Source: an uncultured Pelagibacteraceae bacterium
Lineage (GTDB): Bacteria; Pseudomonadota; Alphaproteobacteria; Pelagibacterales; Pelagibacteraceae
Direction of reading: 5' to 3'
Assembly (NCBI GenBank): GCA_902515985.1
Contig: CABXWY010000003.1
Coordinates: 85,735 to 149,734 of the forward strand
Length of the DNA: 64,000 bases
Below, piece by piece: positions 38,457-47,198 of this stretch. Below the pieces are notes generated by a model. The model did not search any database and had not been told where the DNA came from. It saw only the letters and a program-made list of their open reading frames with translations. A program made the position numbers and the translations under genes. Each line of letters begins with the position of its first letter. The first letter of the stretch is position 1.

Positions 38457-39620
38457 TTATCCTAACATTTTTTTTACATTATCAAGAGCTTGAGAAATAT
38501 TATCTCTTGATGCCGCAAAACTAAATCTTACATAATCATTACAACTTTTACCAAAAGCTGTTCCAGGAACTATGGCAACTCCTGCTTCGTGCATAGCTTT
38601 TTTACAAAATTCAGCACCACTCATCCCTGTTCCAGTTACTTTAGGAAAGGCATAAAAAGCACCTCCTGGCAAACTACACTCTACACCAGGCAAACTATTT
38701 AAGCCCTCATGAATTAGTTTTCTTCTCGCTGTAAATTTTTCCATCATTTCGTGTATAGAGTCGTCAGGGCCATCAAGTGCAGCTATACCTGCAAATTGGG
38801 CAGCTGCATTTACACATGAAACACTATTAATTAATAGTTTATTAACATGCTCAACAAGATGTTCAGGCCAAAAACTCCATCCCAGTCTCCAGCCAGTCAT
38901 TGAATAAGCTTTGCTCCAACCCTCCAAAACTATAAGTCTATCTCTTAATTCTGGATAATGAAAAAACGATGGCATTTCTTTGCCATCGAATATTTGTCTA
39001 CTATAAATCTCATCACTTAAAATGGTCACATGAGGAAATTTTTTTAATCCTTCAGCCAATTTATCTATTTCTGGTTTTTCTACAAAACTTCCTGTTGGAT
39101 TATTTGGATTAATTAATATTAACAATCTTGTTTTATCATTAATCAAAGAGAGAATTTTATCTGCATTGAATTTTAAATCTTTATCTTCAGTTAAGTCATA
39201 CTTTACTGATGTTGAGCCTGTATAATTAATCATCGACTCATAAATTGGAAAAGCAGGAGTTGGGTGAATAATTTCTGCTCCTGGCTCACCAAAACATTGA
39301 ATGGCATAAGTCATAGTAGGCTTTCCACCAGGCATAATTAATATTCTCTCTGAACTTACATCTGTATTGTAACGTTTTTTAATCCATCTTGTTACAGCTT
39401 GCCTACACTCAGGAATACCATTTGACATTACATATCCATGATGTCCATCATCTAAAGCTTTCTTTGCAGCATCAACTACATGCTTTGGAGTTTTAAAATC
39501 TGGCTGGCCTAGCCCTAAATGAATCATAGGTTTTCCTTGTGCTTCAAGTTTTTTTGCTTCTGCTAACACGCTAAAAGCAGTTTCAGTTCCTAATCTTTCT
39601 AAACTTTTTGCTAACTTCAT
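38457..39620 (-). CDS. Class I/II pyridoxal-phosphate aminotransferase
   Basis: 387 residues. LGLGQPDFKTPKHVVDAA at the start, INPNNPTGSF, LSDEIYSRQIFDG, the PLP lysine in EGWSKAYSMTGWRLGW and the arginine of YVRFSFAASRDN. It resembles aspartate or alanine-type aminotransferases of the AspC/PatA fold. Between two FMN dehydrogenases and an FAD dehydrogenase that yield 2-oxoacids, it may convert those to amino acids (for example glyoxylate to glycine). The partner substrate is inference. Confidence 0.9.
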   Translation of the reverse strand: MKLAKSLERLGTETAFSVLAEAKKLEAQGKPMIHLGLGQPDFKTPKHVVDAAKKALDDGHHGYVMSNGIPECRQAVTRWIKKRYNTDVSSERILIMPGGKPTMTYAIQCFGEPGAEIIHPTPAFPIYESMINYTGSTSVKYDLTEDKDLKFNADKILSLINDKTRLLILINPNNPTGSFVEKPEIDKLAEGLKKFPHVTILSDEIYSRQIFDGKEMPSFFHYPELRDRLIVLEGWSKAYSMTGWRLGWSFWPEHLVEHVNKLLINSVSCVNAAAQFAGIAALDGPDDSIHEMMEKFTARRKLIHEGLNSLPGVECSLPGGAFYAFPKVTGTGMSGAEFCKKAMHEAGVAIVPGTAFGKSCNDYVRFSFAASRDNISQALDNVKKMLG

Positions 39621-39636
39621 TGTATGTCTCCAATCT

Positions 39637-40785
39637 TTATCTATAAATTAGTTTTGTGTTGTTAAGTTCTTTTAAATTTTTACAGCCCATCAATACCATA
39701 TTTCTTTTAATTTCGTTATGCATTATTTTTAATAAATGTTCAACGCCTTGTTGGCCCCCTGCGCTCAAAGAAAACAGGAACATTTTACCGAAACTGCACG
39801 CTTTTGCCCCAGCAGCAATAGCTTTTAATACATGACTGCCTCTTCTAACTCCACCATCAAGAATAATTTCCAGTTTATCACCTATAGCATCTGAGATAGC
39901 TTTTATTTGATCAAAAGGAGACCTTGATCCATCTAGTTGCCTTCCGCCGTGGTTAGACACCATAATAGCAGTACATCCTATATCAATTGCCCTTTTAGCA
40001 TCTTCAACAGACATCACTCCTTTTAAAGCAAAGGGTCCACCCCATTTCTTTGCACAATATTCTGCATCTTTCCATCCCATTGCAGGATCATACTGTTCAT
40101 TTATATATTCAATAACTGATTTAGCTATATTTGTTCCTTTGTCAGTTTTTTTTTTTACATTTGATAGTTCAAATTTTTCGCCAGTTAAATAATTAAATAC
40201 CCATCGAGGACGCATTGCAAAACTCATTAAACTTTGTAGAGTTAGTTTTGGTGGAGTAGTAAATCCTGTTCTGTGGTCTTTTTCTCTATTGCCTGCTACC
40301 AATGTATCGACTGTTAAACACATTGCATCAAAACCAGATCTTCGAGATCTATCAATTAAATCGTCAGAAATTGAGCGATCTTTATGAACATAAAGTTGAA
40401 ATAGTTTTGGGCCACTTGAAATATTTGATATTTCTTCAATACTATTATTTCCCATAGATGACATACTATAAAAAGTTCCAAATTTTTCAGCTGCTTTTGC
40501 TGATGCTTTATCTCCATCAGGATGGTAAAGTCTTTGCATTGCTGCAGGGGAAAGAAAAATTGGCATATCAATTTTTCTTCCAAATAAAGTTGTAGATAAA
40601 TCAGGCTCTCCTACACTTGCCAGTATATTTGGAACTAAATCACAATCATCAAAAGCTGATGTATTTCTATTTAGAGTAACTTCATCGTCTGCACCACCAT
40701 CTATATAATGAAAAATTGGAGAGGGTAATTTTTTTTTTGCTAATTTTCTAAAATCTTCAAAGTTATAACAATTTGATAAACCCAC
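39637..40785 (-). CDS. FMN-dependent alpha-hydroxyacid dehydrogenase (copy 1)
   Basis: 382 residues of the lactate dehydrogenase/glycolate oxidase TIM-barrel family. IFHYIDGGADDEVTLNRNTSAFDD, FLSPAAMQRLYHPDGD, catalytic histidine in VSNHGGRQLDG, and the FMN phosphate segment ILDGGVRRGSHVLKAIAAGAKA. It oxidises an L-2-hydroxyacid to the 2-oxoacid. It shares its order, length and many exact blocks with the gene directly upstream, so the pair arose by tandem duplication. Sixteen bases separate it from the aminotransferase gene. Confidence 0.9.
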   Translation of the reverse strand: MGLSNCYNFEDFRKLAKKKLPSPIFHYIDGGADDEVTLNRNTSAFDDCDLVPNILASVGEPDLSTTLFGRKIDMPIFLSPAAMQRLYHPDGDKASAKAAEKFGTFYSMSSMGNNSIEEISNISSGPKLFQLYVHKDRSISDDLIDRSRRSGFDAMCLTVDTLVAGNREKDHRTGFTTPPKLTLQSLMSFAMRPRWVFNYLTGEKFELSNVKKKTDKGTNIAKSVIEYINEQYDPAMGWKDAEYCAKKWGGPFALKGVMSVEDAKRAIDIGCTAIMVSNHGGRQLDGSRSPFDQIKAISDAIGDKLEIILDGGVRRGSHVLKAIAAGAKACSFGKMFLFSLSAGGQQGVEHLLKIMHNEIKRNMVLMGCKNLKELNNTKLIYR

Positions 40786-41936
40786 TATCTTCTAAATCTT
40801 AAATTATTTCTATTAAGATCGCTTATTTTTGTGCAGCCCATAAGCTTCATATCTCTCACTAACTCAGCCTTATATTTTTCTAAGGCTCTTTCAACACCGG
40901 CTTGTCCAGCTGCAGCTAACGCATAAAGATATAGTCTTCCGCCTGAGCAAGCTTTAGCACCTAGTGATAAAGCTTTAAGCATATGCGTGCCTCTATGAAT
41001 ACCTCCTTCACAAATTACATCAAGTTTATCACCTACTGCATCAACAATTTCCGCCAACTGGTCAAATGGAGACCTTGATCCATCTAGTTGCCTTCCTCCA
41101 TGATTTGAAACCATTATACCTGTACACCCAATATCAACCGCTCTTTTAGCGTCTTCAACGCTCATTATACCTTTTAAAGCAAAATGGCCGCCCCATTGAG
41201 AACAAAGTTTTTCAGCATCTTTCCAATTCATTGACTGATCCAACATAGTAGAAAAATAATTTCCAATTGAAGTATTGGTACTTGTTCCCTCTTTTACATA
41301 ATCTTGAAGATGGGGTAATTCAAACTTACCTTTTGTTAAATAGTTTATTCCCCACATTGGTTTTGTAGCAAAACTAAATAAACTTGATAATGTTAGTTTT
41401 GGTGGAGATGTAAAACCTGTTCTTAAATCTCTTTCACGATTTCCACCAGTTATCGTATCTACAGTTAAAGCCATAACATCAAACTTAGCTGCTTTAGCTC
41501 TTTCTAAACAAGAATCATTTAATCCTCTGTCTTTATGAAAATAAAACTGAAACATTTTAGGCGTATCAATCATTGAAGATATTTCTTCTACACTTACAGT
41601 TGATAAAGCTGAAACACCAAACATTGTATTAAATTTTTTTGCAGCTTTACCTACCGCTCTTTCGCCATCATAATGAAAAAGTCTTTGAAGTGCTGTAGGT
41701 GATAAATAAAAAGGTAAATCTAATTTTTTTCCAAATATTGTTGTTGAAAGGTCAACATTTTCAACTCCTCTCAAAACATTTGGGACTAAGTCAACATCAT
41801 CAAAGGCACTTGTGTTTCTAGAATAAGTAATTTCGTCATCAGCTGCACCATCAATATAATGGAATATCGGGCTAGGTAGTTTTTTTTCAGCTAATTTTCT
41901 AAAGTCTTGAAAGTTGTGACAATTTTGTAAACTCAT
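40785..41936 (-). CDS. FMN-dependent alpha-hydroxyacid dehydrogenase (copy 2)
   Basis: 383 residues, the tandem paralogue of the following gene, whose start overlaps its stop by one base. IFHYIDGAADDEITYSRNTSAFDD, SPTALQRLFHYDGE, VSNHGGRQLDGSRSPFDQ with the catalytic histidine. The FMN-phosphate segment reads ICEGGIHRGTH instead of the common DGGVRRG of copy 1, an Asp to Glu and Arg to His change that may alter cofactor or substrate handling. It is first in the run of 2-hydroxyacid genes, 11 bases after the PagL-like gene. Confidence 0.9.
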   Translation of the reverse strand: MSLQNCHNFQDFRKLAEKKLPSPIFHYIDGAADDEITYSRNTSAFDDVDLVPNVLRGVENVDLSTTIFGKKLDLPFYLSPTALQRLFHYDGERAVGKAAKKFNTMFGVSALSTVSVEEISSMIDTPKMFQFYFHKDRGLNDSCLERAKAAKFDVMALTVDTITGGNRERDLRTGFTSPPKLTLSSLFSFATKPMWGINYLTKGKFELPHLQDYVKEGTSTNTSIGNYFSTMLDQSMNWKDAEKLCSQWGGHFALKGIMSVEDAKRAVDIGCTGIMVSNHGGRQLDGSRSPFDQLAEIVDAVGDKLDVICEGGIHRGTHMLKALSLGAKACSGGRLYLYALAAAGQAGVERALEKYKAELVRDMKLMGCTKISDLNRNNLRFRR

Positions 41937-41947
41937 GATTTAAGAGA

Positions 41948-42469
41948 TTAAAATTTTTTCATGAAATTAAACATATAACTATTTGCCCCAGGATTTTTTT
42001 CCCCAAGACTAGCATTAGAAATATGATTATATGAAAAACCTAATTCTGAGTCGTTAAATAAGTCAAATGATAGTTGTAATTCGCTCTTAAACTCCACAAG
42101 ATGTCCCAAATCTTTTCCATCTCCCTGACCATATAATCCAGGTGTAAAACTTGGTGTCAGATTTATTTTACCTAGGTTGTATTCTGCTTGAACCCCTGTG
42201 TATAAATATGTAGCGGTATCTGAAGTTACTAAAAAACCTGTTACAGGTGAAAGTGTTCCCAAAAAAGTATCTCTATACAAATTTTCATTTTGATGCTGCA
42301 TACCTACAAGAGTAGATTTTTTTCCATCATCACTAAAATCAAACATACCACTAAAAAAATTATATTCATGTGGATCTATCAATTTTTTTACATCATCACT
42401 TTTGAGAGATGTTGTAACAAAAGTACTAATCAAAACGAAACAAACAAATTTTAAATACTTATTTTTCAT
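41948..42469 (-). CDS. PagL-like outer-membrane lipid A 3-O-deacylase / acyloxyacyl hydrolase family protein
   Basis: 173 residues with an N-terminal signal peptide (KFVCFVLISTFVTTSLKS). The C-terminal GFSYNHISNASLGEKNPGANSYMF matches the PagL active-site region, in which His and Ser of HxS and a downstream acidic residue form the triad; here HIS and the glutamate of GEKNPG are present. The rest alternates polar and hydrophobic residues as in a beta-barrel. It would trim an acyl chain from lipid A. It lies between ccmH and the FMN dehydrogenase pair. Distant homology makes the function probable, not certain. Confidence 0.65.
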   Translation of the reverse strand: MKNKYLKFVCFVLISTFVTTSLKSDDVKKLIDPHEYNFFSGMFDFSDDGKKSTLVGMQHQNENLYRDTFLGTLSPVTGFLVTSDTATYLYTGVQAEYNLGKINLTPSFTPGLYGQGDGKDLGHLVEFKSELQLSFDLFNDSELGFSYNHISNASLGEKNPGANSYMFNFMKKF

Positions 42470-42492
42470 AATTTTATTCTTAATATAACTTA

Positions 42493-42864
42493 TTATCTTT
42501 TCTTTGAAACTCCAAATTTAACTATAATTATTATACCACCAGCTAAAAATATAAGTATTGGAAGCAGCCAAAGAGCGAAATTTTTACTATTAAATTGTGG
42601 ATCATACAAAATCCATTCTCCATATTGTAATTTAAAAAAAGAATAAATATCTTCTTCACCCATTCCAGCTTCAATCTTTTGCCTAACTACTAATTTCATA
42701 CTTTCAGCAAAATCAGATTGGGAGTCATAAATAGATTGACCTTGACAAATTAAGCATCTTAAATTTTTATTAATTTTATTTTCTAATGTTGTGTCATTTG
42801 AATAAGAAGACTTAAAGAAGGTAATTAATACAAAAAATACCAATAATATTATTTTAATTTTCAT
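42493..42864 (-). CDS. ccmH: Cytochrome c maturation protein CcmH (CycL)
   Basis: 123 residues: signal peptide/anchor at the N-terminus, the redox motif LRCLICQGQSIYDSQSDFAESM (LRCxxCQ), PQFNSKNFALWLLPILIFLAGG with a C-terminal membrane helix. It handles apocytochrome thiols before heme attachment in the periplasm. It overlaps ccmG by 11 bases. No CcmI-type TPR extension is present. Confidence 0.95.
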   Translation of the reverse strand: MKIKIILLVFFVLITFFKSSYSNDTTLENKINKNLRCLICQGQSIYDSQSDFAESMKLVVRQKIEAGMGEEDIYSFFKLQYGEWILYDPQFNSKNFALWLLPILIFLAGGIIIIVKFGVSKKR

Positions 42865-43384
42865 TTTTAATAATTTTTAAAACTTTTTTAAATTTTTTTT
42901 GATCTATTGGTCCAATTATTTTTTTTACAATTTCCTTTTGTTTATTCAAAATAAAACTTTCGGGAACTCCATATGCCCCAATTTCTATAGATGCTGTTCC
43001 ATCCTTATCATTTAAAATATATGCATATGGATTTCCAAATTCATCAAGAAATTTTACTGCATTATTTTTTTTATCTTTATAATTAATCCCAATTATTTTT
43101 ACTGAAGAACTTTTTTTTATTTCCTTTAAATATATATGTTCATCTCTACATGGCAGGCACCATGATGACCAAATATTTACAAGATAATAATTGCTATCGA
43201 TTAAAATGTCTTCGAATGATGTTTTTTTATTTGTAAAAAAATCATGAAGTATTAAATTTGGAAATTTTTGTATGCCTGAATTTTCAGTTGTATATAAATG
43301 TTTTTGTTTTAATCCATAATAAAAAATAAAAAATGAAAATACAAAAAAAATTATTATAAAAATTTTTAAATACTTATTTTTCAT
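42854..43384 (-). CDS. ccmG: Cytochrome c maturation thioredoxin CcmG (DsbE)
   Basis: 176 residues. N-terminal membrane anchor (about 6-24), then a periplasmic thioredoxin fold with active-site WSSWCLPCRDEHIYL and the cis-proline region YGVPESFIL. It reduces apocytochrome c cysteines. It overlaps ccmF by 11 bases and ccmH by 11, so it is translated within the ccm set. Confidence 0.94.
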   Translation of the reverse strand: MKNKYLKIFIIIFFVFSFFIFYYGLKQKHLYTTENSGIQKFPNLILHDFFTNKKTSFEDILIDSNYYLVNIWSSWCLPCRDEHIYLKEIKKSSSVKIIGINYKDKKNNAVKFLDEFGNPYAYILNDKDGTASIEIGAYGVPESFILNKQKEIVKKIIGPIDQKKFKKVLKIIKNEN

Positions 43385-45257
43385 TCTTTTTTAAAATATT
43401 AATAATGCCACCTAAAGATATAAGAATAGCTGAAATCCATATCCAAATCATAAATGGCTTTTCTTGATATCTTACATTTAAATAGTCATTTTCTTTAACC
43501 AAATTAACAACCAAGAATCTATCTCTAAAAATATCTGTCTTTATAGCTGCCTCACTTGTAATAGTTTCTGGTTTGTCATAAATTCGGATTTCTGGCTTAA
43601 GTAATAATTCTATTTTATCTTTATCTTCAATTTTAAAATGTGCAATTAACTTGAGAAAATTTGCCTCTTTAGTGTTTTCAAGTCTTTGTAATTTTATACT
43701 TTTATCAAAAAATTTAATTTCATCTCCGACTCTCATATTTGAAGTAACTTCATTAGAAAAAATACTGTTCAAAAGTATACTTAAAACTAACAAACTAAAC
43801 CCAAAGTGTGAAATCATTTGAGAATAATTTTTGTAATTTCTTTTCGCAAAATCTTTAATGGTTATAAAAAAAAGATAAAAACTAACAGCTAATAATATTG
43901 TTATGTTTAGAGTAACATTGCTATAAAACTTGAATACAAAAATTGCAATCACAATACTTAAAATAAATAAGAATATTAAATTCAATTTATTAGATAATTT
44001 ATTATTTTTTATCCATTTAAGATTTGGACCAATTGACATAAAAATTAAAAAGGGGATCAAAAAAGGAATGATAAGCTTATTAAAAAAAGGCGGACCTACG
44101 GAAATTTTTTCATTAGACAGTACCTCTAGAAAAATTGGATAGATTGTACCAATTAAAATTACAGATAAAAAATACATTACAAACCAATTGTTCAAAATAA
44201 TTGAAAAATCTTTAGAGTAAAAATTTAAATTTTTATTATTTGTTTCAAATTTGTCCTCGTAAATAAAAAAAATTAATATTGATAAAAAAATCAAGAAAAA
44301 TAAAAAGAATAGTATATACAATCCTCTTTCTGGATCATTGGCAAAAGTATGTATTGAGTTTAATATTCCAGATCGTACTAAAAAAGTTCCACAAATACCT
44401 AGTGTAAAGGTTATAATAGAAAGAATTACAGTCCAAGAATGTAAAATTGATCTTTTTTCTAAAACTAAAATACAATGAACAAGTGCTGTCAGACTAAGCC
44501 AAGGCATTAATGAAATATTTTCAACTGGATCCCAAAACCAAAAGCCACCCCAGCCCAATTCATAGTAAGCCCAAATAGATCCCAGTAAAATACCTAAAGT
44601 GAGGAAAGTCCATGATATATAAACCCAACTCTTAATATCTTTAGCCCACAAATTATTTATATTACCTTTCATCAAAGCTGCCAAAGATGAGGAAAAAACA
44701 ATAGAAGTACTTACATATCCCAAATAAAGGATAGGTGGATGAATTGCTAATAAAGGATCTTGTAAAATTGGATTTAAGCCCATCCCTTCATCTGGAACAG
44801 GAAAAATTATATTGAAAGGATTAGAGGCTTTTAATAAAAAAAATAGAAAACCCATAATTATAAGTTCCTGAAAAATTATTGTTAATAATCTTTCATCTGA
44901 TGGTCTATTTTTAGATTTTAAAAAATAGAAAAAAGCACAAAATGTTAAAATTAAAAGCCATAGCAACAAACTTCCTTCATGATTTCCCCATGTTCCAGAT
45001 ATTTTATAAAATAAGGGTTTTGAAATATGGGAATTATTTAAAACAGTTTCATTACTAAACTCAGAATTAATAAACAAAATTACAAGACTAAAAAAACTTA
45101 ATAGGGTGAAAAAAAATTTAAAAAATAATAATTCATTTAAATTCCTTTTAAAAAAAGAATTTTTATTATTTAAAACTAATATAGAAGTGAAAAATATTAT
45201 TGATGATAGGATTAAACAAAAAAAAAGAGCAAAGTTACCAATATAATTTAAAATCAA
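43374..45257 (-). CDS. ccmF: Heme lyase CcmF
   Basis: 627 residues and many membrane helices. GTWGNHEGSLLLWLLIL, the heme-handling WWD domain GWGGFWFWDPVENISLMPWL, HSWTVILSIITFTLGICGTFLVRSGIL-type helices and IHPPILYLGY with a heme-ligand histidine are diagnostic. It joins heme from CcmE to apocytochrome. It lies one base after ccmE. Confidence 0.96.
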   Translation of the reverse strand: MILNYIGNFALFFCLILSSIIFFTSILVLNNKNSFFKRNLNELLFFKFFFTLLSFFSLVILFINSEFSNETVLNNSHISKPLFYKISGTWGNHEGSLLLWLLILTFCAFFYFLKSKNRPSDERLLTIIFQELIIMGFLFFLLKASNPFNIIFPVPDEGMGLNPILQDPLLAIHPPILYLGYVSTSIVFSSSLAALMKGNINNLWAKDIKSWVYISWTFLTLGILLGSIWAYYELGWGGFWFWDPVENISLMPWLSLTALVHCILVLEKRSILHSWTVILSIITFTLGICGTFLVRSGILNSIHTFANDPERGLYILFFLFFLIFLSILIFFIYEDKFETNNKNLNFYSKDFSIILNNWFVMYFLSVILIGTIYPIFLEVLSNEKISVGPPFFNKLIIPFLIPFLIFMSIGPNLKWIKNNKLSNKLNLIFLFILSIVIAIFVFKFYSNVTLNITILLAVSFYLFFITIKDFAKRNYKNYSQMISHFGFSLLVLSILLNSIFSNEVTSNMRVGDEIKFFDKSIKLQRLENTKEANFLKLIAHFKIEDKDKIELLLKPEIRIYDKPETITSEAAIKTDIFRDRFLVVNLVKENDYLNVRYQEKPFMIWIWISAILISLGGIINILKKNEK

Positions 45258-45258
45258 T

Positions 45259-45684
45259 TTAGTTTTCTCCTAAACTAGCTTTTACCTCTGGAGGCATATA
45301 ATTCTCATCATGTTTTGCTAATATTTTTTCTGCTTCAAAAAAACTTTTATCTTTTAAAACACCTTCGGCTACAACACCTTTATTTTCTTGAAAAAGATTT
45401 GGAATTATTCCAGAGTAAACAACATTAATTTCGTTTTTAAAATCAGTAATAATAAAATTTATTTTATCAGAATTTATTTTTATAGATTGATCTTTAACCA
45501 TTCCTCCAACTCTTATTTTTTCTGCAGTTGCTTCATTTAAATTTTTAATATCTGTTGGAGAGAGAAAGTAAACTACATTCTCTTCCAATGATTTTAAAAC
45601 TAAAAATATGATTAATATTGCTGATAAGATTGATAAAAATAAAAATAGCGCTCTTAACTTAACTTTTTTATTATACATGTTCAA
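45259..45684 (-). CDS. ccmE: Heme chaperone CcmE
   Basis: 141 residues: N-terminal membrane anchor, OB-fold region ([34 protein letters not shown]) and the covalent heme histidine followed by tyrosine in [11 protein letters not shown]. It carries heme from CcmC to CcmF. The start may be the ATG two codons on (MYNKK). It follows ccmD by three bases. Confidence 0.95.
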   Translation of the reverse strand: MNMYNKKVKLRALFLFLSILSAILIIFLVLKSLEENVVYFLSPTDIKNLNEATAEKIRVGGMVKDQSIKINSDKINFIITDFKNEINVVYSGIIPNLFQENKGVVAEGVLKDKSFFEAEKILAKHDENYMPPEVKASLGEN

Positions 45685-45687
45685 AAG

Positions 45688-45921
45688 TTAAATCTTAGAA
45701 AATGTCTCTGTTGCTATAATTTCTTTGTAGATTTTTTGTTTTTTAGCTTCTTGTATTTGATCAGAGTTTAATTCACCGAATTTAACGTAAAATTTATTTT
45801 GCTCTCTTATAAGCTGAGCTTTTGTTACTAAGTACAATCCTGCAAAACAAATGAGTGTAAATAAAAATGAAGATAAGACATATACGCCATACCCATTCAT
45901 ATAAATAAAATTTAAAGTCAT
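45688..45921 (-). CDS. ccmD: Probable heme exporter protein CcmD
   Basis: 77 residues with one membrane helix (MNGYGVYVLSSFLFTLICFAGLYLVT) preceded by the tryptophan/tyrosine-type N-terminal stretch and followed by a charged cytoplasmic tail. CcmD proteins are 50-70 residues, single-pass, and located between ccmC and ccmE, exactly this position. It helps release holo-CcmE. Assignment rests mainly on context and topology. Confidence 0.8.
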   Translation of the reverse strand: MTLNFIYMNGYGVYVLSSFLFTLICFAGLYLVTKAQLIREQNKFYVKFGELNSDQIQEAKKQKIYKEIIATETFSKI

Positions 45922-46619
45922 AATCTATCTAAGCCTTTATTTTTAATTTTTATCAATTCTGTATTATATTTCATTAAAAAAATAAGCAATGAAAATAGGG
46001 CAAATGCCGCAGTCATAATCACTAGAGGAATAAGCATCGACGAATGGATTGTGGTTTTTGCCAGTATATTTACCGATGATGGTTGATGCAATGTGGACCA
46101 CCAGTCAACTGAAAATTTTATAATTGGAATATTTATAACTCCTAAAATTGCAATTATAGATGTAACTTTATAAACATAATCTTTGTTTTCAAAAATTCTC
46201 CATGCGATTAAATACATTAAATAGAAAATACAAAGAATTAACATAGATGTAATCCTCGCATCCCAAGCCCACCATGTTCCCCATGTAGGTTTGCCCCAGA
46301 TAGATCCAGTGACCAAAGCAATTAAACTAAATACAAATCCAGACGGTGCTAAACTCTTTGCAATTAAAAAGAAAAATTTATTCTTAAAAATAAATACCAT
46401 AACTGAAAGTAAAGCCATCAATGAAAAAATTCCTAACGATATCCATGCAGACGGTACATGAACATACATAATTCTTACAGAGTCACCTTGTAAATAATCT
46501 TCAGGAGATAGTACAAGAGCCTCTAATAATCCAAGAATTAAAATAATTAAAAATAAAAATAAAACTATTCTTTGGCTTTTTTGGACAAAGCTAAATTCAT
46601 ATTTTTTAATAAAATTCAT
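45918..46619 (-). CDS. ccmC: Heme exporter/transfer protein CcmC
   Basis: 233 residues, six predicted helices. The histidine in MYVHVPSAWIS and the WWD motif GKPTWGTWWAWDARITSML identify CcmC, which loads heme onto CcmE. It is the first of the ccmCDEFGH run; ccmA and ccmB, the ABC exporter genes often upstream, are not in this window. A structured segment precedes it. Confidence 0.95.
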   Translation of the reverse strand: MNFIKKYEFSFVQKSQRIVLFLFLIILILGLLEALVLSPEDYLQGDSVRIMYVHVPSAWISLGIFSLMALLSVMVFIFKNKFFFLIAKSLAPSGFVFSLIALVTGSIWGKPTWGTWWAWDARITSMLILCIFYLMYLIAWRIFENKDYVYKVTSIIAILGVINIPIIKFSVDWWSTLHQPSSVNILAKTTIHSSMLIPLVIMTAAFALFSLLIFLMKYNTELIKIKNKGLDRL

Positions 46620-46667
46620 AGGAATATTTATATTTAAATAAAAGGTTTTTTAAAGTGAGATAAACGG

Positions 46668-46757
46668 TCTTGATCTGATCAAGAATGTGAGGGAGATAAT
46701 CTTAAGGGAAACGTTTACACTCTTGATCAGAATATATATGCTAAAAATACATATTCT
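46668..46757 (-). promoter_or_regulatory. Palindromic structured segment upstream of ccmC (candidate leader RNA)
   Basis: The octamer TCTTGATC occurs at 46668-46675 and 46721-46728 with its complement GATCAAGA at 46677-46684 between them. The middle copy can pair with the left copy (8 bp, one-base loop) or with the right one; the latter extends to 12 bp (46677-46688 with 46717-46728). The single non-Watson-Crick pair in that stem is A-C read as plus-strand RNA but G-U read as minus-strand RNA, favouring transcription towards ccmC. A further 7-bp hairpin, AGAATAT/ATATTCT, is at 46729-46757. No family recognised; a palindromic protein-binding site is an alternative. Confidence 0.45.
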
Positions 46758-46799
46758 ATGTGACCAACATTTGTGCCAATTGTGTTAGAAAAAAGATGT

Positions 46800-47120
46800 T
46801 TAATTAGACTGTTTAAAGTAACCTGATCCCTTTTTACCTGAAAAAATCTCGTTAATTAGAGGATGCTTTATTGGCTCCTCAGAATCATCAAATAATAAAT
46901 TTTGTTCAGATACATAAGCCTCGTAAGTTAAATCCTCATTTTCTGCAAGAAGGTGATAAAAAGGTTGATCTTTTCTAGGTCTAACATTTTTAGGAATGGA
47001 CTGATACCATTCTTCAGAATTATTAAATTTAAAATCTACATCGTAGATAACACCTCTAAAATCAAAGTGTTTATGTTTAACAACGTCCCCAATTGAAAAT
47101 TTAGCTTTTTGGATTGTCAT
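46800..47120 (-). CDS. hspQ: Heat shock protein HspQ / YccV-like hemimethylated DNA-binding domain protein
   Basis: 106 residues. KFSIGDVVKHKHFDFRGVIYDVD, the EEWYQSIPKNVRPRKDQPFYHLLAE stretch and YVSEQNLLFDDSEEPIKHP are the standard YccV/HspQ domain. E. coli HspQ binds hemimethylated DNA and acts as a Lon specificity factor. It is divergent from yciB and separated from ccmC by about 180 bases. Confidence 0.93.
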   Translation of the reverse strand: MTIQKAKFSIGDVVKHKHFDFRGVIYDVDFKFNNSEEWYQSIPKNVRPRKDQPFYHLLAENEDLTYEAYVSEQNLLFDDSEEPIKHPLINEIFSGKKGSGYFKQSN

Positions 47121-47198
47121 AAATATAAATATGAAGATTTAAATTAAAAAATCAATAAAAAAAATATTATTAATTTTTAAATCTGTTAATATCTTTAT

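Noticed and set aside
42447-43384. Same 20-base string TTTAAATACTTATTTTTCAT at the starts of the PagL-like and ccmG genes
   Set aside because: Both encode MKNKYLK with the same codons, in AT-rich sequence; likely coincidence rather than a repeat element.
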